Made by a program: the position numbers and the translations under genes | In this document: positions 35,309 through 46,033 of the stretch, one piece after another | Position numbering within the stretch: position 1 is the stretch's first letter | How the letters are laid out: each line of letters opens with the position of its first letter | Source: Venturia oleaginea | Taxonomy: Eukaryota; Ascomycota; Dothideomycetes; Venturiales; Venturiaceae | Length of the DNA stretch: 64,000 nt | Direction: 5' to 3' | Assembly (NCBI GenBank): GCA_013176395.1 | Contig: JABMLP010000004.1 | Coordinates: 248,001-312,000, forward strand | The notes under the pieces: generated by a model | What the model was told of the DNA's origin: nothing | Database searches by the model: none | Seen by the model: the letters and a program-made list of their open reading frames with translations, nothing else

Positions 35309-36147
35309 CTCTTCAGTAGCAGTAGAGGGAGAAACGCTCAAACCCCACCGTTGTCCAGAGTATTGAGGGAGCTTCCGACCAAGCCCGAGTGAAGAAATGG
35401 TGAACGCCTCTCAACCGTACACTCGTAACGACGCTCTCCTTCACCAGAAATGTTGTAACTGAATCGAATGTCGGTTGGCCGGAGGTGTTGCGGGATAGAT
35501 TCCAAGTTTAGCACGTAGCCCGAACGTTGAGACTTAGAAATGGATGGGGTCACCGTGTCAAATACGACAACATGAAATCGGAAATTTCAAGGGATGTGTC
35601 AAAGTCGAGTACAAGGGAGGTCGTATTTAATTACTGGTTGTAGTCGCAAGCATTGCGGGTAACACGACGCGGATTATCGACCACCTGTCCTGGAAGGGAA
35701 GGCCAAGATATCATCATAGAATTGCTTTGTCCGAAGAAATAGGAACAGACATTTCAAAGTAATGTTTCGGTTCACGCATCACAAAAGGGATGAAGCAACG
35801 CGGTAGTGAAAGTGGTAAGAATTTGGTATATGTAATATCCAATGCGAGCGCATCACTCTATCCTGTCCTCATGATGATCGTTCATCCCAATCAGTTCCTC
35901 CATTCGTACAATCTATCCATTCAATCCCATGTCAATACCCAGTCAAAAACTCCGCAATCATGCTATCGTTAGTGTATCAGCAGTGACATACATAGACAAT
36001 GCCTCATAATCCAAAGAGAGAAATAAAACCCAACGCAACGCCATATCATGCCAGACCAAGTGGACAGCCAATCCAAACTCATACTCCTGGCAGGAAATAA
36101 CCAGAACTCCTCGCCAACATGGAAAAATCGTGTAGTAGGCCTCTGTC
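35309..36147. other. Intergenic, no gene seen
   Basis: Spacer between the golgin and the Tcp11 gene. No supported frame. Confidence 0.55.
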
Positions 36148-39066
36148 TCAAGCATCCGATCGTGGGCTTGAAGGTGACTCTAAAGCAGAAGCAGCTCTCT
36201 CCTCACGCTCGCCCATCTCCTTGCACTCAGTGGCAATCTCCTCATACCATTTACCATGAGCCTTGCGGTCAGCGTCGCTAATCTTGCTCAACAACTCCAC
36301 AATCCCGCCAATGTTTTCCATGAAATCGGGGAATCCCATCGTGGCCAATTCCTGACCAGTTGAGGTGGCGATCTTGATTCGCTCGCCATCACTCGATGCC
36401 GAAATGCGTTTGAAGACGTGAGTCTTCAGTCGCTGGAACAGTAGTTTGGCGGTCGCATCGGTAAGCTTGCCAGACTCGGCCTGAGAGAGCAGGCGCGGGA
36501 TCATGCCCTGTAATTGTGCTTTGGCAGCCGGTGACATAGTCCGCGAAGATTCAATTACCGAGTAGACCTTGATGGGGATCGCCTCATCATCTTTTCCATA
36601 ACCTATGCGCAAAGTCTCCCACATCCTGCGTGCTTCTGGGGCCCATTGCTGGCGGGTATCGCGTTTAAGAAGACTCTTGGCCGACAATAAGATAGCAGCA
36701 ATTGTCGTGATTCTGACAGCATCGCCGCGAATCTGGCTCAGTCGATCGATATCGACACCAAGGGTTTCTGGAACCTCATTCTCTTTGAGAGGAGTAGATG
36801 CGACGGCAAGATCCACGAGACCACGTGCGTATATCTTCTGCACTGTGAGATTCCCACGAGGATCTCGCTGGTCACTCTCAGTGTAGCAATTGACGTTGGC
36901 ATTGTGCCACCATCTCTTCGTCTTTTGAAGGGTTGTGACGCCGTTCTCAAGATCTTTGGCGAAGCAAGATCGCTCATATTCGGCAGCGTGTTGAAGCAGT
37001 AGGGGTTTACTCTTCATGAGCATGAAGTTGGAGTGGTCCAGAGTCAGATCGTCTATCGTGCGGAGCAGTCTGCCCAGTTTGGTGATCATTTCTTCGAGGC
37101 CGCCATTCTGTCTCAGATCTTGAACCAATGCCTGCACCTCCTCGTCGCGGAAAGGTGCACATAGCTTGGGTAGCAATTTTGCCGTGAAGTCGAAGAACTT
37201 TTCGTACGAGAAGATTCCTTGCGCACATTGCCTTGCGGTCAACACGGGGTCTAGAACTTCGCCGATGAGAGTATTGGTGGGGCCGGCTTTGACCACGTGA
37301 AGGAGTTTGGATCGAATGTGCTCGACCATGGCCACAGTCCACGCGTTGCCTTGGCCGTCTTTGAATCCCTGCAGCATATCCGCGCACATTGTCTCGTTGA
37401 GGTGTTTTCTAAATGCAGCAGCACGCTCGTTGCCCATCCTGTAATCTTTGTCAAGAGCCAATTCATGACTCACAGTGCGGTTGTCGGGCATGACAGAGAA
37501 CATTTGTGAGATCAAACGGCTCTGCATATTTGTGTCGGCCACTGCAGAAGGCGCCAATGGAGACGTGACTACGGGCGGCACCATCTCAGTATCACTGTCC
37601 GAGACTGCCTCTGGATGTATGACTTGCTCGAGTGCGACACGAGGACGAACATCTCCGACTGGCTTTCGCCTAGGAGCGTTCTTGCGTCGGCTAGCATTGA
37701 TGGCTTTTCGAACAAGTTTCCCGGCAGCCTCCTTGCCTGCGAGTTTTTGAAGCCGCGCGAAGAGCATAATCTGATTCTTGCGAATGCCATCTTTATAGTC
37801 CGTGGCCACTTCACCATCTGTATCATCCTTGACGGATTGCCAAATGGCGTCTAGATTGGCAAAGCTACCGACCATCATCTCGACAAGGGTGCTCGCATCC
37901 TGGGCTTTCCAATCTGCAAGACTCTTCACATATGCGGAATGTGCCAGAAGCAGGTCCTCCAGTAGTGTAGGTGTTGGCGTATAGCGGTTGAATGCTGTGG
38001 ACTTGGTCAAGACCTGTTCGAAGCATAAGATGAGGTCTTTTGCCTTGGCCATCACATCCCTCTCCAGCTCGCCGTCGTTATCAAATATTCCGGTCGGATG
38101 TCCAAGTATCATAAATGCTGTCAGGAAAGTGCGACATGGAGCGCCGGCATCTCTTTCTCCAGGAGGATCATTGACAAGAAGATTGTACATGTCCATCACC
38201 TGCGTGGAAGTCGCGATAACGTTCTTGTCGAGCAATTTCTCCGAAACCTCATCGAAGGTCGCAGCATGCACCGAATCAATACTCAGGTTCAGCTCATTGA
38301 AGGCGGCCAAAATCTTCTTCCTGCGTCGTGTTCTCCAAGCAATTTGTATCCGTTCAGCAGCATTTTCAGGTTCCAATTGAGCCTGCTCAGCCACGACAAC
38401 CTTTTTAGGGTCAGCACTGGGAGGAGTGCTTGCCCCTCGAGGTCTCCGCAGAGCATTCTTCTTGTATTCCAGTCGTCGTCTTTCGACTTCTGCCTGCTTG
38501 TCTTCCATTTCCTGACGGTACCTCTCTTCCTCCGCGGCTCTCTGCTTCTTGATCTGCTCAGATTTCTCCTTTGCACGTCTGACCTCCTCAGCACACGCTC
38601 CCGCTACCTTTGCTAGGTGTTCCTCTCTCGCTCGCTGAGCAGCTAGAGCCCTCTCTTCACTGTTCGAGGATCTCGGAGTGCATTTCGCTAAAGCAGCGCG
38701 TATCCGCACCTGTTCTGCGTGAGCCTCCCGAGCTTGCAGACGTTGCTTTCGACCTTCGAGGATTGAGGCCCTGCGCAGGTACTGAGCTACATGATTGTTA
38801 CGGCACGCTTGTCGGTATGAACTGTTGGATATCTGAGAATGGTTCGAGCTCAAAGAGTTCCGGCGGGAGGATGTCGCGGAGGACTTTCTGCCGGGGACCG
38901 AAGGCCTATAGCTATAGAAACGGGCGGCAATGCGCTCAGGTGGCGCTAGTGTGGTTGTATCTGCAGTATCAGATAATGTGAGGTCTTCGTCCTCTTCCGG
39001 AATGTCATCGTTTGGCTGCTCGATTTCGAGGTCGACGGCCTCGGAGAGGTGCCGTTGGGTGTCCAT
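36148..39066 (-). CDS. SOK1: Tcp11-domain protein, SOK1 homologue, with IQ motif
   Basis: The product has 972 aa from the ATG at 39066 (MDTQRHLSEAVD). The same frame is open for 459 more bases upstream, but that part is low-quality, Cys/Trp-scattered sequence and I exclude it. The N-terminus is disordered and Ser-rich. A charged coiled coil (about residues 100-240, EERYRQEMEDKQAEVERRR) and an IQ motif (ERIQIAWRTRRRKK) precede the long helical T-complex-11 domain (about 270-950). Yeast Sok1 is a dosage suppressor of PKA-deficient growth, and mammalian TCP11 acts in cAMP signalling. A link to PKA signalling is inferred by homology. The IQ motif suggests calmodulin binding. Confidence 0.85.
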   Translation of the reverse strand: MDTQRHLSEAVDLEIEQPNDDIPEEDEDLTLSDTADTTTLAPPERIAARFYSYRPSVPGRKSSATSSRRNSLSSNHSQISNSSYRQACRNNHVAQYLRRASILEGRKQRLQAREAHAEQVRIRAALAKCTPRSSNSEERALAAQRAREEHLAKVAGACAEEVRRAKEKSEQIKKQRAAEEERYRQEMEDKQAEVERRRLEYKKNALRRPRGASTPPSADPKKVVVAEQAQLEPENAAERIQIAWRTRRRKKILAAFNELNLSIDSVHAATFDEVSEKLLDKNVIATSTQVMDMYNLLVNDPPGERDAGAPCRTFLTAFMILGHPTGIFDNDGELERDVMAKAKDLILCFEQVLTKSTAFNRYTPTPTLLEDLLLAHSAYVKSLADWKAQDASTLVEMMVGSFANLDAIWQSVKDDTDGEVATDYKDGIRKNQIMLFARLQKLAGKEAAGKLVRKAINASRRKNAPRRKPVGDVRPRVALEQVIHPEAVSDSDTEMVPPVVTSPLAPSAVADTNMQSRLISQMFSVMPDNRTVSHELALDKDYRMGNERAAAFRKHLNETMCADMLQGFKDGQGNAWTVAMVEHIRSKLLHVVKAGPTNTLIGEVLDPVLTARQCAQGIFSYEKFFDFTAKLLPKLCAPFRDEEVQALVQDLRQNGGLEEMITKLGRLLRTIDDLTLDHSNFMLMKSKPLLLQHAAEYERSCFAKDLENGVTTLQKTKRWWHNANVNCYTESDQRDPRGNLTVQKIYARGLVDLAVASTPLKENEVPETLGVDIDRLSQIRGDAVRITTIAAILLSAKSLLKRDTRQQWAPEARRMWETLRIGYGKDDEAIPIKVYSVIESSRTMSPAAKAQLQGMIPRLLSQAESGKLTDATAKLLFQRLKTHVFKRISASSDGERIKIATSTGQELATMGFPDFMENIGGIVELLSKISDADRKAHGKWYEEIATECKEMGEREERAASALESPSSPRSDA

Positions 39067-40359
39067 GTTTTGGTCGTGTACACAGGTCTGACAAGCAGAA
39101 CTCGCGTTGGGAGCTGGTGGATAATACTGTCTTCTATATGGCAAATGGGTGTGTACCAGGAGTAGCCTGCGTATAGGGTGCGTGGTGACGAGGTTTGCGA
39201 CAGCAGCCAGAACCTTGGTCCATATATCAACTAGTAAGCTAAGCGTGGCTGGGACTCGGGACTCTATCTTACAGGTGCGATCGACAGTGACTAGAGAAGG
39301 AACAAGTATGTGACTGAGGGAAGGTAACGAGCGACTGTCAGTCGGGCTATCACAGTGCTGCTGACGGAGGAAACAGGCGTGGGTTTGGTGGGTAACAGAG
39401 ATGGTCACCCATACCGTGACGTTTTGCTTCAGCTGTCCAATAGCTCGCAAGCCTTGCCTCAACTTTCGCCATCCAACAACAATGTTCCGCCATGACAACA
39501 GCACCTCGAAACGTCGAAGTCGCATATCGATAGACTCCGCGTACGAAGCATTCGGGCCTTGACGCCTTCTTCACGGGCAGGGGTCAAAGACCTTCGCATG
39601 ACTTGATGGCCGCCGAAGTCAAAGGTCACTACTTGTGTGTCACTGACCAGGCCATGTCATGTCTCACGTATCGTAAAACGCGCGAGCGCAGTCTTTGGAC
39701 ATCTTCGGGATTTCAGTACATTAACGTTTACAGATGCATGTCAAGTGAATGTCTGGAGAACCAATCGGAGATGAACGACTGCAATGTATAGTATAGAGCA
39801 TCTAGCACGCTCGAGCTATCAACAAGTATAGGGAACCAGATCCATTCCCTTCTATCCCGCTGGTCTTTGAACGGGGCATCTCCATCATTCCTTGGACCAT
39901 GAACAGCCATCCTTGTGTAACTTGTTCAAGAACGATCCTAGGATATGGCACCACCACAGATCTTGTTTGTTGAATCAACTGTGGCCTTGACTTTGCCTGT
40001 AGACTCTGGATCTAGGAAAATTGAAGATTGTGATCTAATGATTGAGTTGATCTGGTCTGTTGGAGATTCCTTTCTGGTCAGCGGCCACGAATCGGTATAT
40101 TGTGGTCTCTTTCACATGAAGACGTCACCCCTTCTGCTTTCCTTCGCCTCCTAGGACCATAGTCTCGAGATATAGCCGGTTCAAAAAGAGTGGTGTGGAG
40201 TGCATAGTATAGATATATTCAATCTCATACCTAAGGTCGCGTAGGCGCGAACGAACTTGAGGTATTTATGCGTAGGAAGCAAATGAAAACCCGGTGATAG
40301 CGTATTGAGCGACACGCTTCCACGCGCATTATCTCGAGAAATCTAGGGTTTTCTCTATA
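39067..40359. other. Intergenic, no gene seen
   Basis: Promoter side of the Tcp11 gene and spacer to E5. Short frames near 39603-39791 and 39945-40154 have no motif. Confidence 0.55.
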
Positions 40360-42176
40360 ACGTATTCGATCACCCAACCCGTCAGATCACCCAAGCGGTC
40401 ATAATTTGCCAAGACCCCAACTACTCTTCTTATTCTACTATGTCTCAACAACGTAATGAGTTACTACTCCAACACGAAGGGAGAATTCAGCTTGCAATCC
40501 AAGCTTTGAATACCGGCCAACTCCGAAGCCAACGGGCTGCTGCGAGCGCCTTCAACGTTAAACAACAAACCCTCTCCGATCGCGTCAGAGGAGTCCCATT
40601 TATCCTCGAAAGACCACCAAACGGTCGGAAACTTACCCTTACCGAAGAGCAAACGCTTGTCCGATATACCCTCGACCTCGATTCGCGAGGATTTGCGCCC
40701 CGACTGTGTGAGGTGGCAGATATGGCGGATAAACTGCTGGGTATACGCGGTGGAGAGCCAGTAGGCAAAAAGTGGGCTGAGAGGTTCGTAAAGCGCTCAG
40801 ATGAGCTCAAGACAGCCTTCAATCGAGCCAAGGATAGGCAGAGGATACTACAGGAAGATCCAGAGATTATTGGCATGTGGTTCAAGCTCGTTGCAGACAC
40901 CAAGGCAAAGTACGGCATCCACGACGAGGATACGCACAACTTTGACGAGATTGAGTTCCAGATGGGTATTATTGGGTCAATAAAGGTCGTTACAGCCTCC
41001 GAGAGACGTACAAGGCCTGAACTCATTCAGCCGGGCGATCGCGAATGGGTTACGGTTATTCAGAGCATTTGCGCAGCTGGGTATGCGACCCCGCCATTCA
41101 TTATCTACAAAGGATGAGTTCACATCTCTACGTGTTATGAGGAGGCAGATATACCGCGCAATTGGAAGCTTTCAGTCTCTGAGAACGGCTGGACAAACAA
41201 CGCGCTGGGTCTTGAGTGGTTGAAGCACTTTGACGCGCATACAAAGGCGCGGCAGGTGGGGGTGTATAGGCTGCTTATTTTGGACGGCCATGAGAGCCAT
41301 CTCAGCCAGGATTTCAAGGACTACTGCCTCGAAAATAAGATCCTAACCCTCTGCATGCCATCGCACTCGTCGCATATACTCCAGCCCCTTGATGTGGTCT
41401 GCTTCTCGCCGTTGAAGCGCAAGTACTCCCAACGCGTCTACCATATCAACAAGGAAGGCTTTCTCCCTGCCTTCAAAGACGCGTTTTTCGACGTATTTAC
41501 AAAAGAGAACTGTCAAAAGGCCTTTGAGGCAGTAGGGCTGGTCCCTATCGACGCGCAGGTGGTGTTGGATCGCCTTGAAGTACGGCTACGTACCCCGCCA
41601 GAACCCCGTGTCCCAGAAACGCCGTGGCAGTCAAAGACTCCAAGCAATACTCATGAATTTGGATCCCAATCCAAGCTCGTAAGCGAGTCTTTTACTCGGT
41701 CACCAGTTACTGCGTAGGCAGGCTTTTCCCAGCTTGTCAAGGGCGCTGAATTGATGCTGCACCAAACGCTCTACTTGTTGCGCGCAACCGCGAGCTTGAA
41801 GAGCAATTGGCAGTAATGACGAAGCGAAAATCGCGCAAAAGGAAGTGGATCCAGCAAGGTGGTACTATAGAGTACGGGACTGCAGCAGCGCAGGTAGCTG
41901 CTGAGGCGTGTGTAGCGCCTCAGAAATCAAAGAAGGCTCGTGGTAGTGGTGATCAAGAAACAGCCCGGACAGCTCAACGGCGCTGTGGAAACTGCGGCGC
42001 AACTGGGCATAATGCGCGAGCTTGTAAAATAGATATCGAGATATCTTCTGAATCAGATAGCAGCACGACGGACTTAGAATCTATTATTGATAGCGATGAA
42101 ACTGAAGAGGCGTAATATGAGTTGGTCGTGCCAAGGAAAAGTGGCCGGCTCGGTGGTGGAATACGTTATACGTAAA
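40360..42176 (+). mobile_element. E5: pogo-like transposon with two different ends
   Basis: The left (5') end reads ACGTATTCGATCACCCAACC with the word GATCACCCAA(C/G)C twice (type X). The right (3') end, read inward, is ACGTATTCCACCACCGAGCC (type Y). TA lies on both outer sides (40358-40359 and 42177-42178). The 1492 bp core at 40644-42135 is shared with E6 (52114-50623), with identical encoded protein pieces and no length change. Confidence 0.9.
40440..42115 (+). pseudogene. E5 transposase, two stops and a frameshift
   Basis: The order is psq HTH (X-type N-terminus, ELLLQHEGRIQLAIQ), CENP-B HTH, first Asp in NFDE, GDREWVTVIQSICAAGYATP, a TGA stop after FIIYKG, second Asp in LLILDGHESH, third Asp in LQPLDVVCF, linker TPPEPRVPETPW, a TAG stop after SPVTA (CAG in E4), a one-base deletion after LMLHQ, a basic patch and the knuckle CGNCGATGHNARAC. 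FDEIEF stands where E1 has FDETGF, so two transitions hit the core. All three aspartates remain, but the protein cannot be made whole. Confidence 0.88.
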
Positions 42177-42309
42177 ACTTCCCCATACAAAAATCACGTA
42201 GCAAAAAGTCCAACGTATATATCCGATATCGCACAACCCTCTCCTCTTACGTTCCAATCTTTTTTCTCTCAGAGATTTTCATTAGATAAACTAGTTATGC
42301 CCTACACCT

Positions 42310-42397
42310 GGGTGGTTGGCGCAATGGTAGCGCGTTGGTTTTCGGTACATCCACGGTTGAACACCAAAGGTTGAGGGTTCGAGCCCCTTGCTGCTCG
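42310..42397 (+). tRNA. Probable tRNA with 16-base intron, anticodon TCG (Arg) by geometry
   Basis: A cloverleaf can be drawn. The acceptor arm is GGGTGGT/GCTGCTC with several G-U pairs, the D-stem GCGC/GCGC around AATGGTA, the anticodon stem TTGGT/ACCAA, the variable loop AGGTT and the T-arm GAGGG-TTCGAGC-CCCTT. A-box (TGGCGCAATGG) and B-box (GGTTCGAGCCC) promoters are present. With the usual intron position after base 37, the loop reads TTTCGG-C and the anticodon is TCG. No strong T-run terminator follows closely (TTT at 42398-42401). The anticodon assignment is less sure than the tRNA itself. Confidence 0.65.
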
Positions 42398-44562
42398 GTT
42401 TAGAACTTGCCTTTGCGATGACTCAGTCATTGACAGCTTATTTTATGTCGTATTATTTGCGGGGAAATTGAGTTTTGAGATGGACATTTTTGAGGAGCGA
42501 GAGCGGGGTTGTGAGTGTGAGGGAGAGGGCAAGGGGTATTTATTGATGAGGAGAGAGAGGGAGTGGATAGTTGGTGCGACGGTAGGTAATAGTGGGTTTA
42601 GATTGACGTTGTTTTATTCTATGCTAGGCTATGCAATATGGTTCCCTGTCGTGCGGAAATTTCCACAATTTGTTTAATGTTGCGTTTTAGATTTTTAGTT
42701 GATGCGATTGATACTCTGGCTATGGGAATGCAAAGTCGAACAGCTGCGTCATGTTTTGGCCAGATGAATGGTATACGCTCCGAACAGGAATGTTGAATGC
42801 TGAATGCTGAGAACTTCCGTAACAACATCGTCGTCTCTGCATAGCTCAACGATTTATTTTACTCGCGATAATGCAACTCCTGTTTGGCGACAACGACATA
42901 CATCTCAACCAGAAATGGTGAGTGTTCTATGGAGCTACTTAGAGACTTTCGTGGTCTTTTTGTGGTCTTTTTGTGGTCTTCCATGTGATTGTGGATTCTT
43001 CATCTGATGCTTTGATCGTACGCGAGGGCCTTCTGCAGCGATTGTTCTAGGTTATGCGTGTCAGTGAGCCGCTCTGATCCCAACCTCGTGGACAAGGTAA
43101 TCGGACGTGACCATTAATGGCATGTGGAAATTCGGTTTTGGTATGTTCCCAGAAAGAGTGAATCTTGTCGATCATGGTAAGGAGAGTCCCATCTCCTATG
43201 ATACGAGGCTCTTTCTTTCTTCGCGGTGATGATGTATCTGGATCGCTGGGAAAGGATGCCTGATCCCAGCTTCAGATGAAGCTATTCACTGCCATAGGGA
43301 GCGGAAGAACGTCGGATAAGGTCGAAGAAGCGATACCCAAAGTTGTCTCGATGATGACGAAAGTCAAATGTTCGGACGTCGTCGCAAAAGGAGACACAAA
43401 AGCGGATGGGTTGGGTATTACTGCGCAATGAAAGGATCCATGCACGTCGGACGGCTGAACCTAAAGTCAAGTGCCTCAGTACGCGCCGTGTTCCTCGATC
43501 GCAATCGGACGCCCACTCGTGTTCTCGGAGATGAGGAATGGCTGGTAAGGCTCTTCGCTTTTGACCTCACGAGGATAGTGTTTGAGCACAAGGCACGACG
43601 GGTGACGTTAAAGACATCTGCACGATTTCGATAGAGCAGAATGCAGTGCTCGCAATAATTCTCCATGATAAAATCCTTGCTTCTTCACATGAACATACGG
43701 TAGGAACAGAAATACACTCCGGAGTCCGCTGGCGCAGGTGGAGCGCGTTCCTGGATGTTCATCCTGTCAAAGGTGAAGAGTTCCAAGCCATCGGGCGTGT
43801 TGAGAAGCGAAAGAAATCCTTACAAGGCAAACCAGGGTGTTTCTTTGTCGAAAGAACATTCGTTGTGGATTGTGTGGAGGACTTGGAAAAGATCGTATGC
43901 GTGAGCGTTCGGCATGAATTTCTAGCGTATGCAGATCCACCGTTGATCATCTTCTAGCGTTGGGGTAAAGCCGCTGATTCATTGAACAAGTCCATGATTC
44001 CACGTCAAGCTTTGGATATTTCGGTATCGTTACCTCAACAACCTAACTACCTGAGCTAAGGAACAGCTCTCATGTGGTTAATGAGAATCTAGCCAAGATA
44101 ACAGCACGAGGTAGTGAACCACAAGATGGGAAGCCGAAGATTTATTTGACCGAGCCGTCTCCGAACGGCTTTCCAAGTGGAGTTTTAACGTGGAGAAGGG
44201 TTCTCGCCATCAGCCATCCTTTTACGGCTTTCTCCAGAATCGTTGTCCAGACGTGAAGAACAAGTTCTTGATGTTAGATGAAAACTGGATCCCATGACTA
44301 TCGATTTTCGATGGCATCGGCAAGCTGAACGACGGACTCTTGTCCCCGGGATGTCGCCGGGAGACTCGAGGGGTAGGGTTTTGGCGGCAGAAGCCGCGCA
44401 AGGGTTCCAAGCATGCGGCTTCTGGTCAATGGGAAGAGTCGAAGTAGTAGCATGGCATCAAGTAGTTGCTTCTGCGGGAAACTGATGCACATCGAGAATT
44501 CTGCTGTAGGGAAAAAGGCGAGCTCTGTCTCCATATTACTGCTGGGCTGCAAGGCATTGCAG
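42398..44562. other. Gene-poor stretch
   Basis: No intact gene. Around 43646-43957 a plus-strand frame has protein-like composition (GKPGCFFVERTFVVDCVEDL) but no recognised family, and may be a remnant or one exon of an unrecognised gene. Confidence 0.35.
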
Positions 44563-44663
44563 GCTGACGAACTGACGAACTGACGAACGGACGAACTGAC
44601 GAGCTGACGAGACTGACGGGACTGACGGGACTGACGGGACTGACGGGACTGACGGGACTGACG
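44563..44663. repeat. Compound minisatellite, CTGACGAA (8 bp) then GACTGACGG (9 bp)
   Basis: About five 8 bp units, some imperfect, pass into about six 9 bp units. On the minus strand the 9 bp part would encode repeated Ser-Pro-Val, but no supported gene contains it. Confidence 0.85.
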
Positions 44664-46033
44664 TCTTCAAGGGAAAAGCCGAGATCAGCAAGTGGCTTCT
44701 GCAAGAGACCCGACAGTCTGTTTGCGATGTGTAATCGATTGGCAGGCTCGTGGCTTCAGTCAGAACAATAGAGGAAACGACTCGCTGCAGACGTTTCGTT
44801 TGAATACGCATCGACTTGGATGACTTCAGCAGTTCAAGACCAAAAGGCCGATTCATGGGGATTGATTCGAAACGTGACGGAATGTAGTTTCAAAACAGAA
44901 CGACCGCTGCCAGGAACGTCCAAGGTGGCGCCGTTTGTTTTGGCCTGTTCCTGAACGAGACCAGGTCTGCGCCCGGCCGGGAACAGACCTCTGCCCTTTG
45001 ACTATTGGACTCTGTTTGCTGTTGTTTGGGCGACGAACCAAAGTTTTGGCATAGTAGGTTCTTTGTCATGGTATGAATCCAAGCAGAAAACATGGTGCAG
45101 AGTGTCACAAATGTCAACCAGCTACAACTACCGAGAAACTCAGACAAAAGTCAGCAGCCAGCAGGGCACAGCGCAAGTCTGAAGCAGAGCTGCAAGGGCA
45201 TCTCTTTCTCTGCTATGAATGGCCAGTCCGTACTCTGTACTCCCGCATAGGAGGGACTGGTAAAAGGCACTGGTCAACTGGTCAAAGGGACGGGACTGCA
45301 CTAGTCAAGCACTAGTCAAAGCGACGGGACTGCACTAGTCAAAGGCACTAGGCCGCTTGCTAGGGAGGGCCACAGCGGTGGATGCCCTTCAAGCTGAGCA
45401 GCCCATAGCGAAAGCAGGGACAACCCCAGCGAGCCTCGTTGTTTTTCCTGACCTCGGGACTATTTACGTGTGCCTACGTCGTCGATGGCTGGCGGGTAAC
45501 GAGAGTTGCTATTCATCGCATTTTCCACACAAGTGAGGCCGACCACCGTCCAGGCCCAGCGGTTACCCGTCAAGCTGTCAGAAGAAATCATCAAAACGGT
45601 CGCCATCGCCCACGGACGTGCTGTCAACTGTCAATTCCCGCCCGAACGACTGATCCATCACTTCCCGCCTGAATAACCATCACTTCCACACTGCGCCCAC
45701 CTACACCACCACTGATCCTAAGCCTCACACAATCTGTCGCAAACGTGCGACGGGCCAGACTCGCCCTCCCATAACCGAGTTTGACAGCGTCTCACGTGCG
45801 ATAGCCTCTGTGCGAAGACACTTTTCGAGCCCTGACTCGTGCTGCGACAAAGACAACACACTGTCTGCTTACAGCTAGAGGAGTGCCATACCTAATAACT
45901 TCGCGAGCGCCTGCTGTTTCGTGCCACCAGATCCTGCCAAATCCGCCACGCCAGCTCCCAGCAGAAGTACCCGCTCCTCGAACATAAGTAATGGGATCTA
46001 TAGACAACATTACTTCTACCAATATCAACAACA
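44664..46033. other. Intergenic with short repeats
   Basis: Around 45250-45350 the motif CGGGACTGCACTAGTCAA and shorter CACTAGTCAA pieces recur. No gene seen before the promoter of the gene at 46034. Confidence 0.5.

Noticed and set aside
39067..39525. N-terminal extension of the Tcp11/SOK1 protein
   Set aside because: The frame is open, but its composition is unlike the rest of the protein. The ATG at 39066 begins a typical acidic N-terminus.
40440..42115. E5 as an active autonomous transposon
   Set aside because: Two in-frame stops, one frameshift and altered residues next to the first catalytic Asp.
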